This document shows, in pieces, positions 52,878-61,720 of a stretch of 64,000 nt of DNA. A program made the position numbers and the translations under genes. The DNA is taken from the NCBI GenBank assembly GCA_041309605.1, contig JBFYZH010000115.1:19388-83387 (forward strand), given 5' to 3'. Numbering within the stretch: position 1 is the first letter of the stretch; every line of letters starts with the position of its first letter. The notes beneath the pieces were generated by a model that saw only the letters and a list, made by a program, of their open reading frames with translations, was not told the DNA's origin and did no database searches. The stretch comes from JALOPX01 sp041309605. Lineage in GTDB: Bacteria; Krumholzibacteriota; Krumholzibacteriia; Krumholzibacteriales; Krumholzibacteriaceae.

Positions 52878-54296
52878 ATGGAAATGAAGATGGGAATGCG
52901 CCTGGGAATGCAGCAGCGGCTGGTGATGACGCCGCGCCTGCAGCAGGCACTGAAACTCCTTCAGATGCCAACCCTGGAATTACAGCAGGTTCTCAAGCAG
53001 GAGATCCTCCAGAACCCGCTTCTCGAGGAAGTGGACGACGTCCTTGACACGGCCGACGAAGAGAAAGAGGACAAGGAGGACAAGGAAGAGGAGGAGGAAC
53101 GCAAGGAAGCTCCGAACAAGGACGATCAGGAGGAGTGGGACGAATTCTACGACACCGCGTGGTCGAGCGGAGGCAATCCCGAGATCGAAGAGAGGGAGGA
53201 TTTCGTCGAGAGGGTTCCCGTCGCGAGGCAGTCCTTTTCGGAATACCTTTTCAGCCAGCTCAGGCTTGCGACCGAAGACGACCGCTTTCTGGAACTGGGA
53301 GATTATATTATCGGCAGTCTCGACGATTCGGGGTACCTGACCTGCGCACTGGAGGATATAGCCAGGACGTTCGGCGCGCAGGTGGAAGAGGCGGAAAAGG
53401 TGTTGAAGATCATCCAGACCTTCGATCCTCCCGGAGTCGGCGCCCGCGACCTGAGGGAATGCCTTCTTATCCAGCTCGAGGCCAAGGGGCTCGGGGACAG
53501 CATGGCGGCCGACATAGTGAGAGACCACTTCGACGATTTCAAGCAACGGAAATATCTCGATCTTACAAAGAAATTGAAGATATCCCTGAAGGAGATACAG
53601 GTCCAGGCCGCGATCATCGGCAGCCTGAATCCAAAACCGGGTCTGGATATTATCGCCGAAGGCCCCAGATATGTCATACCCGATCTTGTCGTCGAAAGAA
53701 TCGGCGAGAAATACGTCATCTATCTCAACGATCGCAACGTTCCGAGGCTGAGGATCAGCCAGTCCTATAAGGACGAGCTGCAGAGCAATCCCGATATAAG
53801 CGAGGAAACCAAGGATTTCATACAGGGAAGGCTCAAGAACGCGAAATGGCTTATTCAGACGATAGAGCAGCGTCGGCGGACAATGATAAAGGTCATGGAA
53901 AGCATCGTCGAGGAACAGGCCGAATTCTTCGAGAAGGGCACGTCGGCCCTCAGGCCTCTCACGTTGCAGCAGGTCGCGAGCAAGATCAACATGCACGAAT
54001 CGACCGTAAGCAGGGTGACGACGAACAAGTACGTGCAGACGCCCAGAGGCGTGTACGAATTGAAATTCTTCTTCAGTTCCGCGCTCGGGACTCAGTCGGG
54101 AGAGGAGGTCTCCGCCAAGAGCGCGAAGCTCAACATCAAGAATATCATCGGGAAAGAGGACTCGAAGAAACCTCTCAGCGACCAGAAGATCGCCGATATT
54201 CTGGAGAGGGACGGTCTTATAATCGCCCGCAGGACGGTGGCAAAGTACAGGGAACAACTCGGGATACTTCCGGCCCGTCACAGAAAAGAATACTAG
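52878..54296 (+). CDS. rpoN: RNA polymerase sigma-54 factor
   Basis: About 472 residues from ATG 52878 (a TTG at 52872 precedes). Region I: LGMQQRLVMTPRLQQALKLLQMPTLELQ. An acidic region II follows (DEEKEDKEDKEEEEE). Core-binding and DNA-binding regions come next. The RpoN box is ARRTVAKYRE near the C-terminus. It transcribes from -24/-12 promoters with AAA+ activators. None of those activators is in the window. Confidence 0.96.
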   Translation: MEMKMGMRLGMQQRLVMTPRLQQALKLLQMPTLELQQVLKQEILQNPLLEEVDDVLDTADEEKEDKEDKEEEEERKEAPNKDDQEEWDEFYDTAWSSGGNPEIEEREDFVERVPVARQSFSEYLFSQLRLATEDDRFLELGDYIIGSLDDSGYLTCALEDIARTFGAQVEEAEKVLKIIQTFDPPGVGARDLRECLLIQLEAKGLGDSMAADIVRDHFDDFKQRKYLDLTKKLKISLKEIQVQAAIIGSLNPKPGLDIIAEGPRYVIPDLVVERIGEKYVIYLNDRNVPRLRISQSYKDELQSNPDISEETKDFIQGRLKNAKWLIQTIEQRRRTMIKVMESIVEEQAEFFEKGTSALRPLTLQQVASKINMHESTVSRVTTNKYVQTPRGVYELKFFFSSALGTQSGEEVSAKSAKLNIKNIIGKEDSKKPLSDQKIADILERDGLIIARRTVAKYREQLGILPARHRKEY

Positions 54297-54323
54297 GTTT
54301 ACACGCGGAGTGAAAAGCGATAC

Positions 54324-55193
54324 ATGACATTATCCGCCGATTCACGCGGCGCCGGCCGCCTTCCTCATTGGCTGAGAAGGAAGATCCCGCTTCTGGGCGA
54401 ATGTTCCCGTATCGAGGGAACGGTCAGGAAAAGGAATCTGCACACAATCTGCCGGGAAGGCCTCTGCCCGAACAGGGCGGAATGCTATTCCAGGGGCAAG
54501 GTCACCTTCATGATGCTCGGCGATACGTGCACGAGAGGTTGCCGCTTCTGCTCGGTCGGCAAGGGAGTGCCCTCCCCTCCGGATGAGGACGAGCCGCGCA
54601 GGATCGCCCAGGCCTGCGGCGAACTCGGGCTGAAACACGTGATAGTGACATCTGTGACCAGGGACGACCTTCCGGACGGAGGAGCCTCGTACTTCGCCGG
54701 ACTGATCGGCGAACTGCGCGATCTCGAACCGTCGCCGGTCGTCGAGGTTCTCGTTCCCGATTTTTCCGGGAAACCGGATTCGCTTCGGATCGTCGTCGAC
54801 GCGTCTCCCGACATCTTTTCGCACAACGTGGAGACGGTCCGAAGGTTGTACCCCGAAGTCAGGAAAGGCGCGGATTACGACAGGTCTTTATCGCTCCTGG
54901 CGCAGGCCGGGAAAATGGACAGGAGGATCAGGCTGAAATCATCGTTGATGCTCGGGCTAGGAGAAACGATGGATGAGGTTCTGGAAGCCATGAGGGACCT
55001 CCGGGAAGCGGGATGCGATTTCACCGCCCTGGGGCAGTATCTCCGTCCGGGATTGAACCAGATACCGGCCGCGAGGTATGTCGAACCGGAGGAATTCAAA
55101 TGGCTGGAGGACAAGGGTTACGAGATGGGATTCCTGGAAGTGACCGCCGGCCCCCTGGTCAGGAGTTCATACCAGGAAAACCGGCTTGAATGA
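54324..55193 (+). CDS. lipA: Lipoyl synthase
   Basis: 289 residues. The auxiliary cluster cysteines (TICREGLCPNRAEC, near residues 35-48) and the radical-SAM motif MLGDTCTRGCRFCSVGKG (CX3CX2C) are both present, with VTSVTRDDLPDGG. It inserts two sulfurs into octanoyl chains. It is an unusual member of the rpoN neighbourhood; LipB is not next to it. Confidence 0.95.
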   Translation: MTLSADSRGAGRLPHWLRRKIPLLGECSRIEGTVRKRNLHTICREGLCPNRAECYSRGKVTFMMLGDTCTRGCRFCSVGKGVPSPPDEDEPRRIAQACGELGLKHVIVTSVTRDDLPDGGASYFAGLIGELRDLEPSPVVEVLVPDFSGKPDSLRIVVDASPDIFSHNVETVRRLYPEVRKGADYDRSLSLLAQAGKMDRRIRLKSSLMLGLGETMDEVLEAMRDLREAGCDFTALGQYLRPGLNQIPAARYVEPEEFKWLEDKGYEMGFLEVTAGPLVRSSYQENRLE

Positions 55194-55249
55194 AGGCTCC
55201 GGCCCGCGCCCCGCGGGCGCGGGTGTCTTTGACCAAGGAGGACAATCAG

Positions 55250-55798
55250 ATGAAGCTGACCACGACGGCAAGACATTTCGAAGCGGACTCCGGCCTCATG
55301 GAACACATAGAGGAAAGGCTTTACAGGTTGAAACGGTATTTCGACCAGATTCTCAACGTAGATGTCATAATGTCGGTGGAAAAGTTCCGTCATATAGCGG
55401 AAATCAACGTTCACGTGAACAACCATGATTTCCACGCCAAGGAAGAATCCGAAGACATGTACACTTCTATAGACAAGTCGGCAAAGAGCCTCGAGAGACA
55501 GATAAAGAAGTTCAAGGCCCGGCTCAAGTCGGGTCACCAGAAGACGAAGACGGGCCATGGAGGCGTCGCTTCGAGCGAAATCGTCGTGAAGGCCGACAGC
55601 ATCGGAACCGGCCGGGGCATAGAGATGATGGAGCCCGTACAGCACGATATCATGGAACTGAGCATAGAAGAGGCGATAATATCGATGGAAGACAACGAGA
55701 GAAATTTTCTCCTTTTCAATAACGTGGATTCAGGTACACTTCATTTCGTCTACAAGCGTTCGGACGGCCATTACGGCGTCATAGACACGACCGAATGA
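55250..55798 (+). CDS. hpf: Ribosome hibernation-promoting factor, long form
   Basis: 182 residues from the ATG at 55250 with AAGGAGG nine bases before it. The N-terminal RaiA/HPF domain (about 1-100, LTTTARHFEADSGLMEHIEERLYRL, EINVHVNNHDFHAKEE) is followed by a linker and the C-terminal dimerisation domain (VVKADSI... MELSIEEAIISMEDNERNFLLFNN). Long HPF makes 100S dimers in stationary phase. Upstream in-frame sequence without a start is a shadow. Confidence 0.92.
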   Translation: MKLTTTARHFEADSGLMEHIEERLYRLKRYFDQILNVDVIMSVEKFRHIAEINVHVNNHDFHAKEESEDMYTSIDKSAKSLERQIKKFKARLKSGHQKTKTGHGGVASSEIVVKADSIGTGRGIEMMEPVQHDIMELSIEEAIISMEDNERNFLLFNNVDSGTLHFVYKRSDGHYGVIDTTE

Positions 55799-55841
55799 CC
55801 GGGCGTTCCGGACGGCGGGGCACAAGCAGGGAGGGTCGGCC

Positions 55842-56810
55842 TTGGTGAAGGAATATACGGTTCAGCAGTTTTTCGAGGAGTACGCCGAAGAATTCAAGCT
55901 CGAAACTCTGACGGAAAACCTTTCCAGCAAGATCGCTATCACAACGCCGGACGTGCACCGTCCGGCGTTCGCGCTGACCGGATTCATGGAGAACTATCTT
56001 CACGAGCGCATTCAGATCCTCGGCGAAACGGAAATTCTCTACCTGCGATCTCTTGAAAAGGGCCGGCAGAGGGACTCGGTCAACAGGCTCTTTTCCAACA
56101 AGCTCTGCTGCATCATCGTGACCAAGGGGCTAGACGTCCCCGACGATCTTCTGCCGCTGGCCGTGGAGAACGGCGTGCCGGTTCTGCGTACGACGATGCA
56201 CACGACGGAGTTTATTCACGCCCTGACCGGGCAGCTCGACTTCGTTTTCGCTCCGAGGACGATGATCCACGGTTCGCTGGTCGACGTCTACGGCGTGGGG
56301 CTGCTTTTTTCGGGTAGAAGCGCGATAGGAAAAAGCGAGATCACCCTCGATCTGGTCGAAAGGGGGCACAGGCTGGTGGCCGACGACGTGGTGGAGATCG
56401 TAAAGCACGGCGATGTCCTGATAGGGCGCGGAAGGGAACACCTCAGGCATTATATGGAGATAAGAGGGATCGGGATCATAAACGTCATGGACATTTTCGG
56501 AATACGGGCGGTGAGGATTCAGAAACGCGTCGAAGTGATTGTCCGTCTCGAGGATTACGATCCCACGAAGGACTGGGAGCGCCTCGGCCTGGACGACCAG
56601 CATACCGAGATGCTGGGGGTCGAAATAAGACAGTTGATAATACCGATATATCCCGGCAAGAACCTTACAGTTATTTCCGAATCGATCGCCCTGAACCACA
56701 TGCTGAAGGTTTATGGAATAGACGCCGCCAAGAAACTCAACCAGCAGCTTACGGGTATGATGGAGAGCGACAAGAAGACGAGGAAATACCTCAAATACGA
56801 CATTGAATAG
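55842..56810 (+). CDS. hprK: HPr kinase/phosphorylase
   Basis: 322 residues. The Walker A is GRSAIGKSE (Gly158 region), followed by LVERGHRLVADDVVEI and the signature IRGIGIINVMDIFG. It phosphorylates HPr at Ser46, using ATP, and reverses it. Starts TTG or GTG 3 bases later, with GGGAGGG upstream. Together with an HPr that keeps Ser46 the loop can be functional. Confidence 0.95.
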   Translation: MVKEYTVQQFFEEYAEEFKLETLTENLSSKIAITTPDVHRPAFALTGFMENYLHERIQILGETEILYLRSLEKGRQRDSVNRLFSNKLCCIIVTKGLDVPDDLLPLAVENGVPVLRTTMHTTEFIHALTGQLDFVFAPRTMIHGSLVDVYGVGLLFSGRSAIGKSEITLDLVERGHRLVADDVVEIVKHGDVLIGRGREHLRHYMEIRGIGIINVMDIFGIRAVRIQKRVEVIVRLEDYDPTKDWERLGLDDQHTEMLGVEIRQLIIPIYPGKNLTVISESIALNHMLKVYGIDAAKKLNQQLTGMMESDKKTRKYLKYDIE

Positions 56811-56818
56811 ACGGTCAA

Positions 56819-57214
56819 ATGAAAGAAAATGACGCCATAGGGATCATAGTCACGCACGGAAATCTCGCGCAGGAGCTGCTCAACACGGTCGAGAGCATCG
56901 TGGGCAAAGTCGATTTTTGCCAGGCTATTTCCAACGCTGACCTGAACGACGAGGCTCTGATCGAGAGGGTAAGAAAGATAATCGACGAACACAGTGACGC
57001 GTACTCGATACTTTTCGTGGACTATTTCGGCGGTTCGTGTTCCATGAATTGTTCCAGGGCGGTCAAGGGCTATGACAGGGCCGTGGTGATCAGCGGCATC
57101 AACCTTCCGATTCTTCTTGATTTTGTGACCAAACGGGGCACAATGGGGCCCGAAGAGATCATCGATCATCTCATCCAAAGGGGGCAGGAAAGTGTCAGGG
57201 TCATAGATCCCTGA
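56819..57214 (+). CDS. PTS system mannose-family EIIA
   Basis: 131 residues with the phosphoacceptor His13 in IIVTHGNLAQELL, and FVDYFGGSCSMN further on. Mannose-type EIIA domains receive phosphate from HPr. It is encoded separately from EIIB and starts eight bases after hprK. Confidence 0.88.
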   Translation: MKENDAIGIIVTHGNLAQELLNTVESIVGKVDFCQAISNADLNDEALIERVRKIIDEHSDAYSILFVDYFGGSCSMNCSRAVKGYDRAVVISGINLPILLDFVTKRGTMGPEEIIDHLIQRGQESVRVIDP

Positions 57215-57299
57215 CCCCCTCACCCCCGCGGCCGCCCGGAGCGGGCGCGTCACGGGCGGACAGTCAGCGAAACAGACGAACGAGGCGGTGGGCCGGCGG

Positions 57300-57773
57300 A
57301 TGATTATCTTGACCAGGATAGACGACAGGCTTGTACATGCCCAGGTGGTCGTCGGCTGGGGGCGGGAGCTGAACCCGGGCAGGATCATCGTCGCCGACGA
57401 CGAAGTGGCTTCCGATGAATGGGAAAGCGAACTCTACATGTCCGCCGCTTCCTCCGAAATCCGGGTTTCGATCCTTCCGGTCCGCGGGGCCTTCGAGCAG
57501 ATATCCGCGGGCGTCTTCGATGCAGAACGGGCGATTCTGCTCGTGAAGGGGCCGGCGGAGATCCTCCGGCTTCTCGATATGGGCCTTGAGATCGGCGAGG
57601 TGAACGTAGGCGGCATGCATTTCAGAGATGGAAAGGTGAAGGTCCTGGAAAACGTATATCTCGATGACGGCGACAGGATGGCGCTCAGGGAACTGGTGAA
57701 AAGGGGTGTCACGCTGGAAGCGCGCGCCCTCCCGGGACAGGAAAAGGTCATATTGAATTCAAGGGTCGTTTAG
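57300..57773 (+). CDS. PTS system mannose-family EIIB
   Basis: 157 residues. The phosphoacceptor His13 is in TRIDDRLVHAQVVVGWG, a hallmark of the mannose/sorbose EIIB. A GTG 12 bases earlier is an alternative start; both have modest ribosome sites. The substrate cannot be read. Confidence 0.88.
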   Translation: MIILTRIDDRLVHAQVVVGWGRELNPGRIIVADDEVASDEWESELYMSAASSEIRVSILPVRGAFEQISAGVFDAERAILLVKGPAEILRLLDMGLEIGEVNVGGMHFRDGKVKVLENVYLDDGDRMALRELVKRGVTLEARALPGQEKVILNSRVV

Positions 57774-57792
57774 CAGGTCCGGAAGGATATCG

Positions 57793-59970
57793 ATGAACGG
57801 GAAAGTGACATTTATCCTCGGAATTCATAACCATCAGCCTGTCGGCAACTTCGATCATGTGATCGAGGACGCTTACCGGAGAGCCTATCTGCCTTTTATG
57901 GAAGTGATGAAGGATTATCCCGGAATCCCGTTTTCCCTTCACAACAGCGGCATACTCTGGGACTGGTTTTCGGCGAAGCATCCGGAGTACATCGAAATGG
58001 TCGCCGAAATGGTATCGGCGGGGCAGGTGGAACTGATGTCGGCGGGCTATTACGAGCCCATACTCACCGTGATACCGGAAAAGGACAGGCAGGGCCAGCT
58101 TTCCATGATGAGCGATTTTATTCGCAGGCGGTTCGGCGCGAAACCGCGCGGATGCTGGCTGACAGAAAGGATATGGGATCCTCATCTGCCGGACACGCTG
58201 GCGCGCGCGGGCCTTGAATACGTCGTCGTCGACGATTCCCATTTCAAGAGCACCGGCTTTTGCTCCGAGGAAATGAGGGGCATGTTTTTTACCGAGGAAA
58301 ACGGATCCTTTATAAGGGTTTTTCCCATAGACAAGAAGCTCAGGTACCTGATCCCGTTCCACGCGCCGGAGGAAGTGATCGCATATCTGCGGCAGATAGC
58401 GGAAAAAGACCGCCTGGGCGGCAGCGTGGCCGTTCTGGCCGACGACGGGGAGAAGTTCGGTCTCTGGACGGGCACGCACAACCTCTGCTACGTCGAGAAC
58501 TGGCTGAGGCGTTTCTGCGACCTTCTGCTGGCCGGCAGGGACTGGCTGGAAGTGAAAACCTTTTCACCCGTCGTTGACTCCGTGCCGCCCCTGGGGATCG
58601 TCTACCTTCCGACCGCTTCATACAGCGAGATGATGGAGTGGGCCCTGCCGCTGAGGGCGCAGAGGGCTTACCATGAGGCAAAGGATATTCTCGCGGGCAG
58701 CGGGAGGATTGCGGAGCCCGCCGAAGCGGTGAAGGGCGGATTGTGGCGTAATTTCCTCGTCAAGTACGAGGAGAGCAACTGGATGCATAAACGGATGCTG
58801 GGCGTTAGTTTCATGCTCGAAGAATACGCTCGAGGCGCCGGCAGGGACGCCGCTTTCAGGGAAGCCATGTCGCACCTTTACCAGGCCCAGTGTAACTGCG
58901 CTTACTGGCACGGCCTGTTCGGCGGATTGTACCTTCCACACCTGAGAAGCGCCGTTTTTCACCATCTCATCGAGGCGCAGAACCTCGTCGGAAGAAATCG
59001 GCCGGGTGGCAGCGGCGGTGTGGAATATCGCATATGCGACATCGACGGGGACGGGACCGAAGAGGTCCTTGTTTCGACCCCCCTGATCAGGGCATTCTTC
59101 AGGAAGCGCGGGGCGGTCCTCAGGGAACTCGACAGTCTCGAACCCGCGTTCAACGTCACGGATACGCTGACTCGCAGGGAGGAGTTTTATCACGGCGAAC
59201 TTTCGAAGCTCGCCGCCGCCGGCGGCCGCACGGAGGGTGCCGTCTCGATACATGACATTGCCGGTGTAAAGGAGGAGGGACTCGAAAAGAGGCTGTTCTA
59301 CGACAGGTTTCCCAGGGCATCCCTTGTGGACCATTTTCTCCCGCCGGGCGCCGCGATCGGAACCCTTGCGACCGGTGTTTTCGAGGAGCTCGGCGATTTC
59401 GCGGCCGGGTCCTGGGATCTTGAGACGAACGCGAGGGAGGGGGAGGTGGTGTTCGGATTCGGCCGGACAGGGATCGTGATCCAGGAAGACGGCCCGAGGA
59501 AAGTGACGATCGAAAAGAGGATCGCGGTCGGCGATTCATCGCCTTCGCTGGATGTCCGGTACGGCATCACCCCCGCCGGAGGGCGGCTCAAGGCGCGTTT
59601 CGCGGTCGAGAGCGTCTTTTCCATGCTTGCCGGCAACGCGCCGGACAGGTATTTCAGGTTCCCGGACAGGGATGTGGCCGAGAGGCATCTCGCCTCGTCC
59701 GGGGAAGAACCGGATGTCGCTTCGGTGTCGATTGTGGATGAATGGCTCGATCTGTCGGTCAATCTCGAGATGGAACCGGCCCCGCATTTCTGGCGTTTCC
59801 CGGTCGAGACGGTATCCAATTCCGATTCGGGTTTCGAGAGAGTGTACCAGGGATCGGCGGTGGCGGCGGTCTGGGACCTCGACCTGGATGAGGGCGGGAC
59901 CGCCGGGTTGAGGATCGTCATCCGCCTGGGTCGCGCGAAAACAGGCGGAAGGAGTGTCCCCGATAAATGA
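57793..59970 (+). CDS. GH57 4-alpha-glucanotransferase/amylase-like glycoside hydrolase
   Basis: 725 residues. The GH57 barrel opens with LGIHNHQPVGNFD; the catalytic nucleophile is Glu125 in CWLTERIWDP and the acid/base region is ADDGEKFGLWTGTH (Asp217/218). The beta-rich C-terminal half (about 380-725) matches the DUF1925/DUF1926 layout of the Thermococcus-type 4-alpha-glucanotransferase. It should rearrange or cleave alpha-1,4-glucans (glycogen/maltodextrin) in the cytoplasm. It is inserted between EIIB and EIIC, and overlaps EIIC by ATGA, so its expression is tied to the PTS. Confidence 0.88.
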   Translation: MNGKVTFILGIHNHQPVGNFDHVIEDAYRRAYLPFMEVMKDYPGIPFSLHNSGILWDWFSAKHPEYIEMVAEMVSAGQVELMSAGYYEPILTVIPEKDRQGQLSMMSDFIRRRFGAKPRGCWLTERIWDPHLPDTLARAGLEYVVVDDSHFKSTGFCSEEMRGMFFTEENGSFIRVFPIDKKLRYLIPFHAPEEVIAYLRQIAEKDRLGGSVAVLADDGEKFGLWTGTHNLCYVENWLRRFCDLLLAGRDWLEVKTFSPVVDSVPPLGIVYLPTASYSEMMEWALPLRAQRAYHEAKDILAGSGRIAEPAEAVKGGLWRNFLVKYEESNWMHKRMLGVSFMLEEYARGAGRDAAFREAMSHLYQAQCNCAYWHGLFGGLYLPHLRSAVFHHLIEAQNLVGRNRPGGSGGVEYRICDIDGDGTEEVLVSTPLIRAFFRKRGAVLRELDSLEPAFNVTDTLTRREEFYHGELSKLAAAGGRTEGAVSIHDIAGVKEEGLEKRLFYDRFPRASLVDHFLPPGAAIGTLATGVFEELGDFAAGSWDLETNAREGEVVFGFGRTGIVIQEDGPRKVTIEKRIAVGDSSPSLDVRYGITPAGGRLKARFAVESVFSMLAGNAPDRYFRFPDRDVAERHLASSGEEPDVASVSIVDEWLDLSVNLEMEPAPHFWRFPVETVSNSDSGFERVYQGSAVAAVWDLDLDEGGTAGLRIVIRLGRAKTGGRSVPDK

Positions 59971-60665
59971 GTCCCATTCTGGCGACATCGATACTGGGAG
60001 GCATCCTCGCCGTCGACCACAGAAGTTCGGTAAGGACGATGATATCGCAGCCTCTTGTGGGCGGGCTTCTGACGGGCATGGTCCTCGGCGCGACGATGGA
60101 GGGATTTCTCGCCGGAGCCCTTTTCCAGATGTTGTTTCTCGGTAATATTACGTTGAGGGGCGAGCACGCGCCCGACCTGCCTGTCGGAGGGGTCGCGGCC
60201 GCCGCGCTTTACATCCTTGTATCCAGGGATGCCGGAAACGCCATGCCGGCAAACGGCAATATACTGATGTTGTCGATGCTTCTGGCGATCCTCGTCGCCG
60301 GCCTCGGCCGGTATTTTTACATGATATGGGAAAAGTGGGCCGGACGTCTTGCGGACAGGGCCTTCGAATACGCGAGAAACGGCCGGTTGAGACGGGCCTC
60401 CGCGATACATCTTTCGATGATTTTCGTGCATTTTCTCTATGGTTTCACTGTTTTGCTGGCGGTGTTGCCGCCTGCCCGCTCCCTCATCGCCTTCGGATCC
60501 GGGGGGAGCGCTTTCATCGATGCCGGACCGCCCGGTATGCTTGTGCTCATGGTTCCGTTCATCGGTATCGGATCGCTCGCGCGGCTGCACCTGGTGAGGT
60601 CGCAGGCGTTCTGGTTCGCCGCCGGATTTTTATTTACGGTGATTTTAATGATGATTCGGGGTTGA
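59967..60665 (+). CDS. PTS system mannose-family EIIC
   Basis: 232 residues, membrane protein with about seven helices and GGILAVDHRSSVRTMISQPLVGG at the start, QMLFLGNITLRGEHAPD near residue 53. EIIC with EIID forms the sugar channel. The start overlaps the GH57 stop. Confidence 0.86.
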   Translation: MSPILATSILGGILAVDHRSSVRTMISQPLVGGLLTGMVLGATMEGFLAGALFQMLFLGNITLRGEHAPDLPVGGVAAAALYILVSRDAGNAMPANGNILMLSMLLAILVAGLGRYFYMIWEKWAGRLADRAFEYARNGRLRRASAIHLSMIFVHFLYGFTVLLAVLPPARSLIAFGSGGSAFIDAGPPGMLVLMVPFIGIGSLARLHLVRSQAFWFAAGFLFTVILMMIRG

Positions 60666-60666
60666 C

Positions 60667-61395
60667 ATGCTCGCGAAACACCTTGGCGTGATCTGGAGGC
60701 TCTTTTTTCTTCAGAACTCGAGGAATGACCGTACGATCGACGGTCTCGGGTTCTTTCACATACTGTCCCCCATTTTCAGGGACCTGGCCGAGGATGACGG
60801 TGAGCTTAAGGATATGACCGGGCGGCACCTTGGATATTTCAACGCGAACCCGATCCTGGCCTCCTACATAGTGGGGGTCGTGATGAATCTCGAGATGAAG
60901 AAAAAAGCGGGTGAAGATATTAGCGCCGAGAGGATAGAAAGGGTGAAAAACACCCTCTCGTCGGTTCTTACAGCCAGGGGGGATTACTTCTTTGAAGTCA
61001 TCCTGGTCCCCTTTGCGTTGACAATCGGCAGCATTTTTGCTATTTATAGCTCCTATATAGGCCCGGTGATATTCCTCGCTTTTTACAACCTGTATCATCT
61101 GCAATCGAGGATCGGCGGTTTTCGCGCCGGTCTGTTTTTGGGTGAGGATGTCTGGCGGGGACTCGCCAGGACATTATTCAGGGAACAGAGGTTTCTGGGC
61201 GCCTGCGCCGCCTTTGTCTCGGGAGTATTCGGCGCCATCGTATTTTCGCGGGCCTGGAGTTTCGGCGGTGCGCGTCTGGCGGTGTGGGGCCTGGCGGCAG
61301 CGGGGGGGGTTTTTCTGCTCAGGCGGAAATTTCATATTTTGTGGGTGGTCCTGGCCGTATTCGTCGCGACCGCCCTGTTTTTGGCGTGCCGGTGA
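60667..61395 (+). CDS. PTS system mannose-family EIID
   Basis: 242 residues. Family features: FFLQNSRNDRTIDGLGFFHILSPIF at the start, HLGYFNANPILASYIVGVVMNLE near residue 54, and four to five helices at the end. One base separates the EIIC stop from its ATG. Confidence 0.86.
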   Translation: MLAKHLGVIWRLFFLQNSRNDRTIDGLGFFHILSPIFRDLAEDDGELKDMTGRHLGYFNANPILASYIVGVVMNLEMKKKAGEDISAERIERVKNTLSSVLTARGDYFFEVILVPFALTIGSIFAIYSSYIGPVIFLAFYNLYHLQSRIGGFRAGLFLGEDVWRGLARTLFREQRFLGACAAFVSGVFGAIVFSRAWSFGGARLAVWGLAAAGGVFLLRRKFHILWVVLAVFVATALFLACR

Positions 61396-61446
61396 GCGGC
61401 TCGTCACCCGCGGGCAAAGTAAGAATTGTGCGAGGAAGTCATACGG

Positions 61447-61716
61447 ATGGTTACCGGAAAGGTCATGGTCGAAAACAGGAACGGTATCCATCTGAGGCTG
61501 TCCGGAGAGCTGGTCAAGGTGGCGAGCCGGTTTAAATCGGTCCTCATGATCGGCAGGGAAGGCGAGCTTGTCAACGCGAAGAGCATGCTGGGAGTCGCGG
61601 GGCTCGGCGCGGAGTTCGGCGCCGAACTGCTTTTAAGCGCGGAAGGCGCGGACGAAAACGAGGCGTTCGCCGCGCTGGTGGATCTTTTCAAGAACAGGTT
61701 TTTCGTGGAAGAGTGA
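61447..61716 (+). CDS. HPr-like phosphocarrier, atypical active site
   Basis: 89 residues; the ATG at 61447 follows AGGAAG by nine bases and gives the standard numbering: His15 (NRNGIHLRLSG) and Ser46 (NAKSMLGVAGL). Classical HPr has GLHARPA; here Ala16 and Pro18 are both Leu (IHLRL), while Arg17 is kept. The Ser46 phosphorylation site for HprK is intact. It probably links EI and the mannose PTS, but it may be slower or regulatory. It is followed four bases later by ptsI. Confidence 0.83.
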   Translation: MVTGKVMVENRNGIHLRLSGELVKVASRFKSVLMIGREGELVNAKSMLGVAGLGAEFGAELLLSAEGADENEAFAALVDLFKNRFFVEE

Positions 61717-61720
61717 GAAA

